A stretch of DNA of 64,000 bases, taken from contig NZ_KQ976354.1 of assembly GCF_000346485.2 (NCBI RefSeq), positions 7,854,221 to 7,918,220 on the forward strand, given 5' to 3'. The notes beneath the pieces are model-generated. The model was not told the DNA's origin. It ran no database searches and saw only the letters and a program-made list of their open reading frames with translations. Positions 34,130 to 42,641 of this stretch are shown here, in pieces; position 1 is the stretch's first letter; every line of letters begins with the position of its first letter. Both the position numbers and the translations under genes were made by a program. The DNA comes from Scytonema hofmannii PCC 7110 (GTDB lineage: Bacteria; Cyanobacteriota; Cyanobacteriia; Cyanobacteriales; Nostocaceae).

Positions 34130-34357
34130 ATGGCTTTAACCAACCAAAGAGTTGATGTGCCAGTGATTGTTGATGAGTCCAAATGTCTGGAGAAATGTAG
34201 GGCTTGTATTGAGGTTTGTCCTCTAGATGTTTTGGCAAAAAACCCAGAAACGGGTAAAGCATATATGAAATACGACGAGTGTTGGTTCTGTTTACCCTGT
34301 CAGAAGGAATGCCCTACAAACGCAATTACAGTTCAAATTCCTTTTTTACTGCGGTGA
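34130..34357 (+). CDS. AprB-like two-cluster 4Fe-4S ferredoxin
   Basis: A 75-residue protein with two Cys sets, KCLEKCRACIEVCP and CWFCLPCQKECP, for two 4Fe-4S clusters. The WFCLPC spacing is like AprB, the beta subunit of adenylylsulfate reductase. It lacks the long AprB C-terminal tail. It is a natural electron partner for an AprA-like flavoprotein such as the one at 26440. The HEAT protein follows after 9 bp. An operator lies 480 bp upstream. Confidence 0.88.
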   Translation: MALTNQRVDVPVIVDESKCLEKCRACIEVCPLDVLAKNPETGKAYMKYDECWFCLPCQKECPTNAITVQIPFLLR

Positions 34358-34366
34358 GATTTGAAA

Positions 34367-35371
34367 ATGACGGTGGATTCAGACTCTGAATTAAATCAAT
34401 GGTTGGAAATGTTACGATCGCCCAACGAAAGCGATCGCCTAGTTGCAGTTAAAACCTTACAGCATTTGGGTGACGAAGCCGCAACTGATGCTCTGATTGC
34501 CGTATTACAAGATAAAAGCGTCATTGTACAAAAAATCGCTGTGACAGCTTTGTGCGAGTTAGGCAATCCCGTCGCTGTTCCTGCTTTACTGGAATGTCTG
34601 GCTTCACCAGAAGAAGACATTCGTAGCGAAGCCTTGTCAGCATTGACCGATCTCGTATCCACCGAACATTTGCAATTGCTGCTCAGCGCTCTACAGCAAC
34701 AGGATATTAATCTACAACTCAATTTGCTGATTCTCCTACGGAAGATTCATGATGCTCGATCGTTTTCCGCAGTGCTGAGTTTTTTTGAATCAGAGCATCT
34801 CCAATTGCGAGAGGCGGCTGTCACAACTCTCCGCTATTTGAATCAAGTCAAGCAATGTCCACAAGCTTTACTTCTGTTAAATGACTTAAACGAGAATGTC
34901 CGTCGTGAAGCTGCTCTGACTTTAGGACATTTAACTGATGAAGGTGTTGTGGACTTGCTGAGTCAAACACTAACTTCTGACACAGATTGGCAAGTGCGTC
35001 GCAATGCTGCTAAGTCTCTCGCAATCCACGCTCATCCTAAAGCAATTCCATTTGTCGAAAAAGCTTTGAAGGATGAACATTGGCAAGTTCGGAAATTTGC
35101 TATACAAGTATTGCACAAATTACCAGAGACCAAATTATTACCTGCACTGGTTGCAGCATTGACCGATCGATATTCAGATGTTAGAAAAGAGGCAGCGATC
35201 GCTCTCGGTTATCTGAGCGATCCTAACGCCCTCTACGCCCTCAAGCAAGCACTAGACGATCCCGACAGAGAAGTGAGTATACAAGCTCAACGAGCAATTC
35301 AAAAGATTAATTTAGGCGGACATAGCGATAAGCTGGGTACAGCTTGCGCTTCGCGAACGCTGAAGGAATAG
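34367..35371 (+). CDS. HEAT-like repeat protein
   Basis: About 334 residues made of PBS-lyase/HEAT-type repeats of about 31 residues, for example DEAATDALIAVLQDKSVIVQ, VRREAALTLGHLTD and VRKEAAIALGYLSDPNALYA. Such proteins act as docking scaffolds, and one type helps build phycobilisomes or iron-sulfur partners. It is 9 bp after the AprB-like ferredoxin, so it may assemble or hold the flavoprotein-ferredoxin complex. Its last residues (GTACASRTLKE) come from a dispersed DNA repeat with GCTTGCGCTTCGCGAACGCT, which has replaced the original tail. Confidence 0.8.
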   Translation: MTVDSDSELNQWLEMLRSPNESDRLVAVKTLQHLGDEAATDALIAVLQDKSVIVQKIAVTALCELGNPVAVPALLECLASPEEDIRSEALSALTDLVSTEHLQLLLSALQQQDINLQLNLLILLRKIHDARSFSAVLSFFESEHLQLREAAVTTLRYLNQVKQCPQALLLLNDLNENVRREAALTLGHLTDEGVVDLLSQTLTSDTDWQVRRNAAKSLAIHAHPKAIPFVEKALKDEHWQVRKFAIQVLHKLPETKLLPALVAALTDRYSDVRKEAAIALGYLSDPNALYALKQALDDPDREVSIQAQRAIQKINLGGHSDKLGTACASRTLKE

Positions 35372-35511
35372 TTTTTGATTATATCGATACAAAATAATAA
35401 CCGTGTTGTATATCTTACAAGTAGCACGGTGCTTAATAGTTTTTAACTTGAGTTACTGTTAGAGTATTGTAAAACAAACAGAATGGATCTTTATTGGGGC
35501 TATCTACTCCC

Positions 35512-35694
35512 ATGCATAAATCTATGAACCGTTTGTTGATTGGATTTTTACTTGGTATTATTCTCTGTATTCCACCAATTGCTTTTTATTTATGGCATCT
35601 CAGTGACGTTAAGGTAGTTTTAATTACCTATATTGTATCTGTGCTAATTATACAAGAACTAGTTTTTTCAGTAATAGATGCTAAAGGGAAGTAG
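35512..35694 (+). CDS. Small two-helix membrane protein
   Basis: About 60 residues. Two hydrophobic stretches (LLIGFLLGIILCIPPIAFYL and VVLITYIVSVLIIQELVFSV) separated by a short HLSDVK loop. ATG 35512 or 35524 could be the start. No family recognised. It is 140 bp after the HEAT gene and before the SfnB-like operator. Confidence 0.5.
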   Translation: MHKSMNRLLIGFLLGIILCIPPIAFYLWHLSDVKVVLITYIVSVLIIQELVFSVIDAKGK

Positions 35695-35887
35695 CCTATG
35701 TCTAAAGATAGAGAAAATCCCCCAACCCTATTACAGCTTTTTGAACATACAAATGCTTGCCATTAATTAAGTATGTTCTGATACTGTAAGTTATTGTGTC
35801 AATAGAGATGGATTTGCCTACAATGCTCTCAAACTGTACTTTAACTTGATTTTTGAAGTGAAAAGATGGTATTTTAACAATTAAAAG

Positions 35888-35917
35888 TACTGTAAATCTA
35901 TAGATTTATAGTACTTT
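35888..35917 (+). promoter_or_regulatory. Operator/promoter of the SfnB-like gene, site 10
   Basis: Arms TACTGTAAAT and ATTTATAGTA with core CTATAG form a nearly perfect palindrome, and TACTTT follows as -10. It lies 28 bp before the start at 35945. Confidence 0.72.
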
Positions 35918-35944
35918 ACACAATCAAGGTGTATAGCGATCGCT

Positions 35945-37087
35945 ATGTTTGAGGTTGTTGAACGTCTAGCGGCTGATTTTGCCACTCGTGCTGCGGCTCA
36001 TGACCGAGATGCTTCTTTTCCTTTTGAAAACTTTGATGCTCTCCACCAAGCACAGCTATTAAGTCTGACTGTACCAGTGGAATTTGGCGGTCAAGCTGCA
36101 AGTTATTCTACAGTTTGTCGAGTCATTGAAACGATCGCAAGTGGTGATGCGTCCACCGCTCTAGTGCTGACAATGCACTACTTACAACATACTAATGCTG
36201 CCCGGACTCGACGTTGGCATCCCGATATCTACGAGCGACTTTGCAGAGAGTCTGTCAATGGTATTGCCTTACTCAATGCTGCCCGTGTGGAACCAGAATT
36301 AGGCACACCCGCTAGAGGTGGACTACCTGCAACCATTGCCAAACGGATACCTGATGGTTGGCTACTGACTGGTCACAAACAATACACTACGGGCAGTCCA
36401 ATTTTACGTTACTTTGTGGTGTGGGCGCGGACGGATGACGAAGAGCCGCTAGTAGGCAGTTTTCTTGTACCACGCGATCTCCCTGGTGTAAGGATTGTAG
36501 AAACCTGGGATCACTTGGGAATGCGAGCAACAGGTAGCCACGAACTCATCTTAGAAAATGTTTGCATTCCAATAGAGTATTCCTTGGATATCCGTCCTCT
36601 CAAAGCATGGTCACCTACCAATCCACTGATGGTAGCTGGTGGCAGTTTGTTCTTGAGTGCATTATACCAAGGAGTAGCGACAGCAGCGCGAAATTGGTTG
36701 GTTGGGTATTTGAATGAGCGATCGCCTACTAATTTAGGCGCAAGTCTCGCAACTTTACCACGCTTCCAAACCTCTGTAGGTGAAATTGAAGCATTGTTAT
36801 ATGCCAACAACCGACTCATTTATAGTTTGGCAACGGATATTGATAAAGGTGAACGCCATACCAATGTGAATTTACAAGCCCAAACAGTGAAATATTTGAC
36901 GACAAGCAATGCCATTCGTGCCGTACAAATTGCACTCGAACTGATTGGTAATCCAGGTTTGTCTAAAAATAATCCTCTTGAAAGACATTATAGAGATGTT
37001 CTTTGTAGCCGCATTCATACACCCCAAAATGATGTGGTTTGTTTATCCTTGGGTAAATCAGCATTGGCAATGAACAATCTCGTTTGA
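35945..37087 (+). CDS. Acyl-CoA-dehydrogenase-fold flavoprotein, SfnB/DszC-like
   Basis: A 380-residue acyl-CoA dehydrogenase-family protein: helical N-domain, central GHKQYTTGSPILRYFVVWART flavin-binding beta region, and LGMRATGSHELILENVCIP. The C-terminal helical domain ends in GNPGLSKNNPLERHYRDV, where a CoA-dehydrogenase base would sit but Glu is not obvious. In sulfur clusters this fold serves as FMNH2-dependent monooxygenase (DszC) or as SfnB in dimethyl sulfone use. With the SfnG-like gene at 40904 sharing the operator type, an SfnB role is likely. Confidence 0.8.
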   Translation: MFEVVERLAADFATRAAAHDRDASFPFENFDALHQAQLLSLTVPVEFGGQAASYSTVCRVIETIASGDASTALVLTMHYLQHTNAARTRRWHPDIYERLCRESVNGIALLNAARVEPELGTPARGGLPATIAKRIPDGWLLTGHKQYTTGSPILRYFVVWARTDDEEPLVGSFLVPRDLPGVRIVETWDHLGMRATGSHELILENVCIPIEYSLDIRPLKAWSPTNPLMVAGGSLFLSALYQGVATAARNWLVGYLNERSPTNLGASLATLPRFQTSVGEIEALLYANNRLIYSLATDIDKGERHTNVNLQAQTVKYLTTSNAIRAVQIALELIGNPGLSKNNPLERHYRDVLCSRIHTPQNDVVCLSLGKSALAMNNLV

Positions 37088-37126
37088 ATTTCCTAAAAAT
37101 GGTGAAGATATGTTTCATGAAAACAG

Positions 37127-37996
37127 TTACCAAACGGTAATCAGTCTTCCTTTATATTCTTTATTGATAAAATCTTTAACGCTGGGATGAACAAGTAGTT
37201 TGTTTAACTTTTGAATCTTTGCTTCGTTTTCTCGACCCTGTAATGTAACTAGTGCTAGAGCATATTTCTTGTCCTTAGCTGTTTCTTGTCCCATAGAATG
37301 AGGTTCTATCCCTGCAAGAGCAACAGTTTGAGCCGAGGAAACAATAAAGTCTACATCGTTAATAGCTCGGACAACTTGTACCCCTTCGACTTCTTTAATT
37401 TTCAGGCTTTTGGGATTAGCTGCAATATCCCGTTGAGTCACAAATTCTCTAGCCTTTTCTTTGAGCTTAATTAGACCGTTAGCTGCTAATAACCTGAGTC
37501 CTCGGTCATTATTAATGACATCATTGGCAATTGTGACAGTTGCATTTTGGGGAATTTCGTTCACTGATTTGAATTTTTTAGAGAAAAGACCAAGTGTATT
37601 TAAATAAATTGTATTTAATGCTACTAAATTGATTTTTAGTTCTTTAATAGCATTATTCATAAAAGGTTTGTGTTGAAAGAAATTAGCATCAATAAATTTA
37701 TCTCTTAGTGCTGTATTTGGCTGTATCCAGTCATTAAATTTCACAACCTCAATTTTTAATTTTTCTTGACCAACAAGATTATTATTAACAAATTTCAAAA
37801 TATCTTCAGAAACTATTCCAGTAACCCCAACTTTTATGATATCTTCTTGTTCAGATGTGGAGGCTGTCTCTACAAATCGGCTGCAACCAGCGAAAATAAT
37901 TGATGCAGTGAATACACTTCCTGCTGTGAGAACAAAACGGCGACCAATTTTTGTTAGGGGGGCTAAATTATGGTATTCGTTCATAAGTGGTTTCAT
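37127..37996 (-). CDS. metQ: Methionine ABC transporter solute-binding lipoprotein
   Basis: A 289-residue NlpA/MetQ-family protein. The lipobox is IIFAGCSR after a hydrophobic signal. Core signatures are IKVGVTGIVSEDILKFV, DANFFQHKPFMNNAIKE, ATVTIANDVINNDRGLRLLA and an NDVDFIVSSAQTVALAG pocket region. It delivers D- or L-methionine, or oxidised methionine, to MetNI. It is the last gene of the metN-metI-metQ operon, 37 bp after metI. Confidence 0.9.
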   Translation of the reverse strand: MKPLMNEYHNLAPLTKIGRRFVLTAGSVFTASIIFAGCSRFVETASTSEQEDIIKVGVTGIVSEDILKFVNNNLVGQEKLKIEVVKFNDWIQPNTALRDKFIDANFFQHKPFMNNAIKELKINLVALNTIYLNTLGLFSKKFKSVNEIPQNATVTIANDVINNDRGLRLLAANGLIKLKEKAREFVTQRDIAANPKSLKIKEVEGVQVVRAINDVDFIVSSAQTVALAGIEPHSMGQETAKDKKYALALVTLQGRENEAKIQKLNKLLVHPSVKDFINKEYKGRLITVW

Positions 37997-38033
37997 GGGT
38001 TTGTATGATTCCTGAGGTGCTAGTACAAGCCGA

Positions 38034-38690
38034 CTATTTTTTTCTCAACTGTCGTGCGAGCAAATCACCTAAAAGCTGGATGAGTTGCACAAGAAAAATC
38101 AGCACTACAATTGTGGCAAACATGACTCCGACATCAAACCGTTGATAGCCATATTGAATGGCTAAATTACCTAAGCCACCACCACCAACTGCGCCAGCCA
38201 TTGCTGAAGAATTGAGGAGACTGACAATTAAAATTGTGATGCCTAAAACAATAGAGGGTAAAGCTTCTGGAATGAGAACTTTAAGGACAATTTGCCAATA
38301 GTTACAGCCCATTGCTTCTGCTGCTTCTACTAATCCTTTATCAACTTCAAGAATGCTAGTCTCAGCGATGCGGGCAAAGAAGGGAATAGCAGCAAGGGTG
38401 AGGGGAACGAGTGCAGCAGTACTACCTATAGAAGTGCCAACTATTAGTCGCGTTAGGGGCGTGAGGACTACAAGTAAAATAATAAAGGGGAAAGAGCGTC
38501 CAGTATTGACGATCGCACTGAGGATCTGATTCAGTTTGGGAGAGTTGAGAAAGTTACTAGGACTGGTCATGACCAGTAATAAACCCAGAGGTAAACCCAA
38601 CACGACAGCCACAACAGCTGAGATTCCCACCATGTAAAAAGTTTCCAGTGAGGCTTGCCACAAACTGTTAAGTAGTTCCCAACCTTGCAT
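38034..38690 (-). CDS. metI: Methionine ABC transporter permease
   Basis: A 218-residue permease with five predicted helices. The EAA loop is EAAEAMGCNYWQIVLKVLIPEALPS, which contacts MetN. It starts within the metN stop region (coordinates touch at 38690), implying coupled translation. Confidence 0.93.
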   Translation of the reverse strand: MQGWELLNSLWQASLETFYMVGISAVVAVVLGLPLGLLLVMTSPSNFLNSPKLNQILSAIVNTGRSFPFIILLVVLTPLTRLIVGTSIGSTAALVPLTLAAIPFFARIAETSILEVDKGLVEAAEAMGCNYWQIVLKVLIPEALPSIVLGITILIVSLLNSSAMAGAVGGGGLGNLAIQYGYQRFDVGVMFATIVVLIFLVQLIQLLGDLLARQLRKK

Positions 38691-39667
38691 TAATGTACCT
38701 CAACTGTATATTCTGAATCATTTAAGTATTCCAGTGCTTGGGTTGCCTTAACTCCGGCGAGTTCGACTTGAAGCTGACCGACAGGGCGATCGCCTAGAGT
38801 TTCGACGCTACCATTGAGGATATTAACATCGACATCAAAACGACGTGCCAAGGTAGCAAATATAGGATTTCTAGCAACTTCGCCAGCAAATGCCACAGTC
38901 GCTAGAATTGTCCCCGGACGAGGCGCATAGTTTTTGCAACGGGGAAAAAACTCCTTGGCTAACTTTGAATCTGGTCGAGATGCCAAATCGCTGACACGTC
39001 CTTGTTCAACAATCCTACCAGCATGGAGTATCGCCACACTATCACAGATTTGCTTAACGACACCCATTTCATGAGTAATGAGTAATATCGTCAATCCCAT
39101 GCGCTTATTAAGGTCTCGCAATAGTTCTAGAATTGAGCGAGTGGTTTGGGGATCGAGGGCTGACGTGGCTTCATCAGAGAGTAATACCTTTGGTTCCCCA
39201 GCTAGCGATCGCGCAATACCAACCCGTTGCTTTTGACCTCCAGAAAGTTGTGCTGGATAAGCATTTGCTTTACCTTCCAAACCCACTAGCCCCAGTAATT
39301 CTTCTACTTTTGTTTTACGCTTCAATTTGCCATAACCCATCACTTCTAAGGGAAAAGCGATGTTTTCTGCTACAGTTCTAGAACTGAGTAAATTAAAGTG
39401 TTGAAAAATCATGCCTATGCGTTGGCGTGCTTGACGCAAAGCAGCACCAGAAAGTGTTGTCATTTCTTGACCATTGACTTTTACGAAACCCGATGTTGGC
39501 TTTTCTAACTGGTTGACACAGCGAATTAAAGTACTTTTACCTGCTCCGCTTTGTCCTAAAACACCAAATATTTCATTTGCTTTAACGTGCAAATGAACAC
39601 CATCTAACGCCACTACTTTGTGTTCGCCTTGATGATAGATTTTGTGTATATCAATCAACTCAATCAT
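38690..39667 (-). CDS. metN: Methionine ABC transporter ATPase with NIL domain
   Basis: A 325-residue ABC ATPase: Walker A GQSGAGKSTL, Q-loop QHFNLL, signature LSGGQKQRVGIA, Walker B VLLSDEATSAL, and the H-loop TH. The C-terminal about 80 residues form the NIL domain that senses methionine and inhibits transport. It heads the metNIQ operon. It is the only ABC ATPase in the window. No recurring operator is seen ahead of it. Confidence 0.95.
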   Translation of the reverse strand: MIELIDIHKIYHQGEHKVVALDGVHLHVKANEIFGVLGQSGAGKSTLIRCVNQLEKPTSGFVKVNGQEMTTLSGAALRQARQRIGMIFQHFNLLSSRTVAENIAFPLEVMGYGKLKRKTKVEELLGLVGLEGKANAYPAQLSGGQKQRVGIARSLAGEPKVLLSDEATSALDPQTTRSILELLRDLNKRMGLTILLITHEMGVVKQICDSVAILHAGRIVEQGRVSDLASRPDSKLAKEFFPRCKNYAPRPGTILATVAFAGEVARNPIFATLARRFDVDVNILNGSVETLGDRPVGQLQVELAGVKATQALEYLNDSEYTVEVH

Positions 39668-39755
39668 ATAAAAATATCCTTTGTGTCGCGATCGCCTATA
39701 ATAAGTATTTTCTTGAGTTAATTATTTTTTATATTGAGCATAGATATTCCAAAAG

Positions 39756-39986
39756 CTATTGTGACCGCATCTTCTTAGAATTGGAGATAAGCTTTTTTTT
39801 AGGAAGGTTTTGTGGTATATGAATCACCTTGTTGGAAGGAGTTTTGTGAATTATAGCAATCCCCATTCCCAAACCAAAACTAATAAAAAATAAGACAATA
39901 AAAGCTTGAAATTCTGGCTGATTGAAGAAATTCCACAAACTGCTTATCTCTGAATGAGTCATTAAATGCATAATTAGATATTTCAT
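39756..39986 (-). CDS. Small single-helix membrane protein
   Basis: 76 residues with one strong hydrophobic helix (AFIVLFFISFGLGMGIAII) and a basic C-terminal tail (PKKKLISNSKKMRSQ). It lies between metN and the end of the SfnG-ferritin operon, same strand as both. No family recognised. The tail charge predicts a cytoplasmic C-terminus. Confidence 0.5.
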   Translation of the reverse strand: MKYLIMHLMTHSEISSLWNFFNQPEFQAFIVLFFISFGLGMGIAIIHKTPSNKVIHIPQNLPKKKLISNSKKMRSQ

Positions 39987-40002
39987 GACATCCTAATTTT
40001 CA

Positions 40003-40026
40003 AAAAGCCCCCCTGAAATAGGGGGG
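40003..40026 (-). terminator. Rho-independent-type terminator
   Basis: Six C and six G with a 7-nt loop (CCCCCC-TATTTCA-GGGGGG on the minus strand) followed by CTTTTTG. It lies 35 bp after the stop of the ferritin-like gene and should end the SfnG-ferritin transcript. Confidence 0.8.
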
Positions 40027-40060
40027 AAATAATAGAGAGAAAACACTTGACAACTGTACG

Positions 40061-40876
40061 TCACTCACTCACGCTTACAAGTTGCGGAAGTTTAGCGACA
40101 GGAATATCGAGGAAATAAGCTAGGACTTCTCGTCTCCAAGCATCATAAATGACTGCTAGTCCCTCAATTTCAGCACCCGTAGCACGGTGAACAATCTCCC
40201 AATGCTTTTTTAAATAGCGATTACGTCGTCGCTGTCCTTCTTCATCCAATTCTAATAATTGGGCAGCAATTTCCGCTTTCTCTATTGGAGATGCTCGATC
40301 GTACTTGTTTTGCCACCAAGCTAAAACCCCAAAACGATGAACTGCTTCATCAGGTAAGATTGTTTGCGTAGCAAATTTGGAGGTTTCAGGGTCAATAATT
40401 GTCGTGGTACGGCTGTTCAGAATTAGTTGGGCGACTATATGCATTTCATAATGTAATTCAAATGCTATGAATCCTAACGAATTGCGAATGGGTAAATCCC
40501 CCATAAATTCCCAATGATTTTGCACTTCCCGTACAATCTTGTCTATAGGATCGTATCCTGATAATTCCCATACCCGCTGACGAGTAAATTGGGAATGCGC
40601 CCCGTCATCACCAATTTGACGACTTAAAAACAGCTGGAGTTCTGGATCGGGAATTTGGTCGATCGCCTTGCTGCAAACTTGAACAATATATAAATCGTGA
40701 GCAGCCCCACCAATACGAAAGCGGTAGAAATTCTCGAATTCTTCTTCTGTTGACAGCGATCGCGCTTCTTGTATACGAGTTGTCGGAAAGTGTGGAGCGT
40801 GCTGAGCAACAAGCTTATCGATAGTTTGAATTTCAAATTCGGTTGTCCAAGCTGGACGAGATAAAGTTGCAGTCAT
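40061..40876 (-). CDS. Ferritin-like, probably diiron, protein
   Basis: A 271-residue all-helical protein. Metal-ligand-like motifs fall on successive helices: GDDGAH (Asp91, His94), FELHYEMH (Glu140, Glu144, His146) and PDEAVH (Glu177, His180), with further Glu residues near 44-48. This fits the four-helix diiron fold of ferritin-like oxygenases. It is 27 bp after the SfnG-like monooxygenase in one operon, so it may oxidise the sulfone or its product, or feed reduced equivalents. I do not recognise the exact family. It is soluble and has no signal peptide. Confidence 0.65.
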   Translation of the reverse strand: MTATLSRPAWTTEFEIQTIDKLVAQHAPHFPTTRIQEARSLSTEEEFENFYRFRIGGAAHDLYIVQVCSKAIDQIPDPELQLFLSRQIGDDGAHSQFTRQRVWELSGYDPIDKIVREVQNHWEFMGDLPIRNSLGFIAFELHYEMHIVAQLILNSRTTTIIDPETSKFATQTILPDEAVHRFGVLAWWQNKYDRASPIEKAEIAAQLLELDEEGQRRRNRYLKKHWEIVHRATGAEIEGLAVIYDAWRREVLAYFLDIPVAKLPQLVSVSE

Positions 40877-40903
40877 AAAGTTTTCTTTGATAAGGATTGA
40901 ACG

Positions 40904-41953
40904 TTAAGCTACAAGTGCTAAAGACCGCACTCGCGGCATGACTTCTTCAGAAAACCGTTTCATCTCTGGAGCAAAAGGTTGGAATTGCAGCATGAAAGTA
41001 TCAATACCCACTTCGACAAAATCTGCAATTCTTGCTGCTACAGTATCATAGCTTCCAACTAACCCTGCTGCTGTACCTCCGTTACTTCCTACACTCACAT
41101 ACTTTGCCATATTTTTGAACATGACTACCTCTGGTTCAACACCTTTCAACAACTCTGTTCTGTCGTCTTTTTTTGTGAGTTCAAGAAGATACTCATATTC
41201 TGCTTGAGCTTCGGTGTCAGTAGGTCGAGCAATGACAAAAGCTGACATAGCAAATTGTAAGGGTTTAGATTTTTGCCGCTCCCGCTTTCTAACATCAGCA
41301 ATGGTTTCCCGCACCACTTCTAACGGACGACCATTCAGAAAAAACACATCGGCTGCTTGCATAGCGAGATTTTTTGCAGCGTCTGACTCTCCCCCCAAGT
41401 ATACACGGGGATGAGGTTGTGCTACTGGACGCGGGCGCAAACATAAATCAGTAATATAAAAACTATCGCCTTGGAAATTAACCCGTTCCCCACTCCATAG
41501 CGCTTTCACAACCTGAAGCCACTCCTGAGAATAACGGTAACGTTCGTCGTGAGGAAGGAAAGCAATGCCAGACTTTTGCAATTCTGGTATAAACCAGGCA
41601 CTCACCAAATTGATTGCAAATCGTCCGTTGCTAATCGCATCAATATTTAATGCCATCTTTGCTAGAACAACCGGATGAAATAACAAAGGCTTAATTGCAG
41701 CAATAATTTCAATAGATTGAGTTGCTTCCGCTAAGGCGGCTGCAGTTGTCCAAGTTTCTAGCTGATCTAGTTCTTGATTCCTGGGATTAATAATGTGTTC
41801 GGCGATGAGAGTAGTCGTAAACCCATATGCTTCTGCCAGTTGGACGAGATGCTTTGCTCTTTTGTAACTGGCTTCACAAGGTTCGTGGGGGTGGTTCATC
41901 GCGCCACAGTTACCGTAAACGGGAATCCAAATCCCGTAGCGTGGCTGAGACAT
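40904..41953 (-). CDS. SfnG-like FMNH2-dependent sulfone monooxygenase
   Basis: A 349-residue luciferase-like protein. It shares with dimethylsulfone monooxygenase SfnG the blocks IEIIAAIKPLLFHPVVLAKM, IDAISNGRFAINLVSAWF, LPHDERYRYSQEWL and YLGGESDAAKNLA. SfnG converts dimethyl sulfone to methanesulfinate, which other enzymes can use. It heads an operon with the ferritin-like gene and has operator site 11 upstream. Alternative: a related alkanesulfonate enzyme; the SsuD cysteine loop is absent. Confidence 0.85.
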   Translation of the reverse strand: MSQPRYGIWIPVYGNCGAMNHPHEPCEASYKRAKHLVQLAEAYGFTTTLIAEHIINPRNQELDQLETWTTAAALAEATQSIEIIAAIKPLLFHPVVLAKMALNIDAISNGRFAINLVSAWFIPELQKSGIAFLPHDERYRYSQEWLQVVKALWSGERVNFQGDSFYITDLCLRPRPVAQPHPRVYLGGESDAAKNLAMQAADVFFLNGRPLEVVRETIADVRKRERQKSKPLQFAMSAFVIARPTDTEAQAEYEYLLELTKKDDRTELLKGVEPEVVMFKNMAKYVSVGSNGGTAAGLVGSYDTVAARIADFVEVGIDTFMLQFQPFAPEMKRFSEEVMPRVRSLALVA

Positions 41954-42036
41954 ATATCTACACCCTCTTTTACTAGAGATTAATATCTTCTGGAGTTTGA
42001 GGTTGATTACACTTTGAACCCATGACTTGTTTTTCT

Positions 42037-42066
42037 ATACTACAGTAAACTGATAAAATTACTGTT
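42037..42066 (-). promoter_or_regulatory. Operator/promoter of SfnG-ferritin operon, site 11
   Basis: Minus-strand arms AACAGTAATT and GTTTACTGTA, then TAGTAT. The inner symmetry CAGTAA/TTTACTG is clean. It lies 84 bp before the SfnG-like start at 41953. Confidence 0.72.
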
Positions 42067-42212
42067 GTTTAATATATAATATTTTCACAAATAGCTAAAA
42101 AAAGCAACGGGGGTAAGTGAATAAAATCTAAATTTCTTAGTTCTTCTATCAAAAATGTGTTGAATTTGACAAAATTTTGTAGCTTTTTCATGGATGTGTT
42201 TGCACGCATTTA

Positions 42213-42275
42213 TAGAGGCGCAAGGCATTGCGCCCCTACAAAGGGTATGGTTCATCTAGGTGAAAACTACTGCAA
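42213..42275. repeat. Half copy of hairpin element
   Basis: The reverse complement carries GTTTTCACCTAGATGAACCA and the hairpin TAGGGGCGCAA/TTGCGCCTCTA, matching the left half of the element at 33503-33596. Confidence 0.65.
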
Positions 42276-42344
42276 CTGGTTTTGTTCTGCTTATCGATCT
42301 GTCTGATTATTTCAACTAAGTTCATTCTCGATGTCTATCCAAGG

Positions 42345-42572
42345 TCAAATACAAATGAAAATTTTTTTTGCAAAAACGGTTGCGATCGCTACGCTCAAGG
42401 TGGTACCTACGAAAACAAGGCTCAAAAAGCCTCCAAGAGAATGTCGGTTTAACCCACCCCTTCCTACCTTACGGCTCCATTGTTCGATCGCCTGCAAAGC
42501 TCTAACAACAGATGTTTGAAATTGCCTTATCCAATCAGTCCCTGTTTTTTTTGTCTGTTGCCACTTATTCAT
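42345..42572 (-). CDS. Small membrane protein under a possible recurring operator
   Basis: 75 residues from ATG 42572. A polar, basic N-terminal half (WIRQFQTSVVRALQAIEQWS) is followed by one hydrophobic helix (GGFLSLVFVGTTLSVAIATV) and FAKKIFICI. An operator-like palindrome lies only about 14 bp upstream. If its -10 is used the leader is extremely short. No family recognised. Confidence 0.48.
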   Translation of the reverse strand: MNKWQQTKKTGTDWIRQFQTSVVRALQAIEQWSRKVGRGGLNRHSLGGFLSLVFVGTTLSVAIATVFAKKIFICI

Positions 42573-42585
42573 CAAATTGCCCCCA

Positions 42586-42615
42586 ATAATCCGGCATTTT
42601 TATTTAACTACCGTA
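42586..42615 (-). promoter_or_regulatory. Operator-like palindrome, site 12
   Basis: Minus-strand left arm TACGGTAGTT is good and the right arm AAATGCCGGA weak, then GATTAT. The other direction ends in TATTTT. It lies beside the small membrane gene, but -10 and ribosome site nearly coincide, so its role is uncertain. Confidence 0.42.
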
Positions 42616-42641
42616 TTTTTGTGGTATAATATGTCAATAAG

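Noticed and set aside
37125-37145. ACCAAACGGTAATC at the metQ end
   Set aside because: Coding sequence of the metQ C-terminus, with no second arm.
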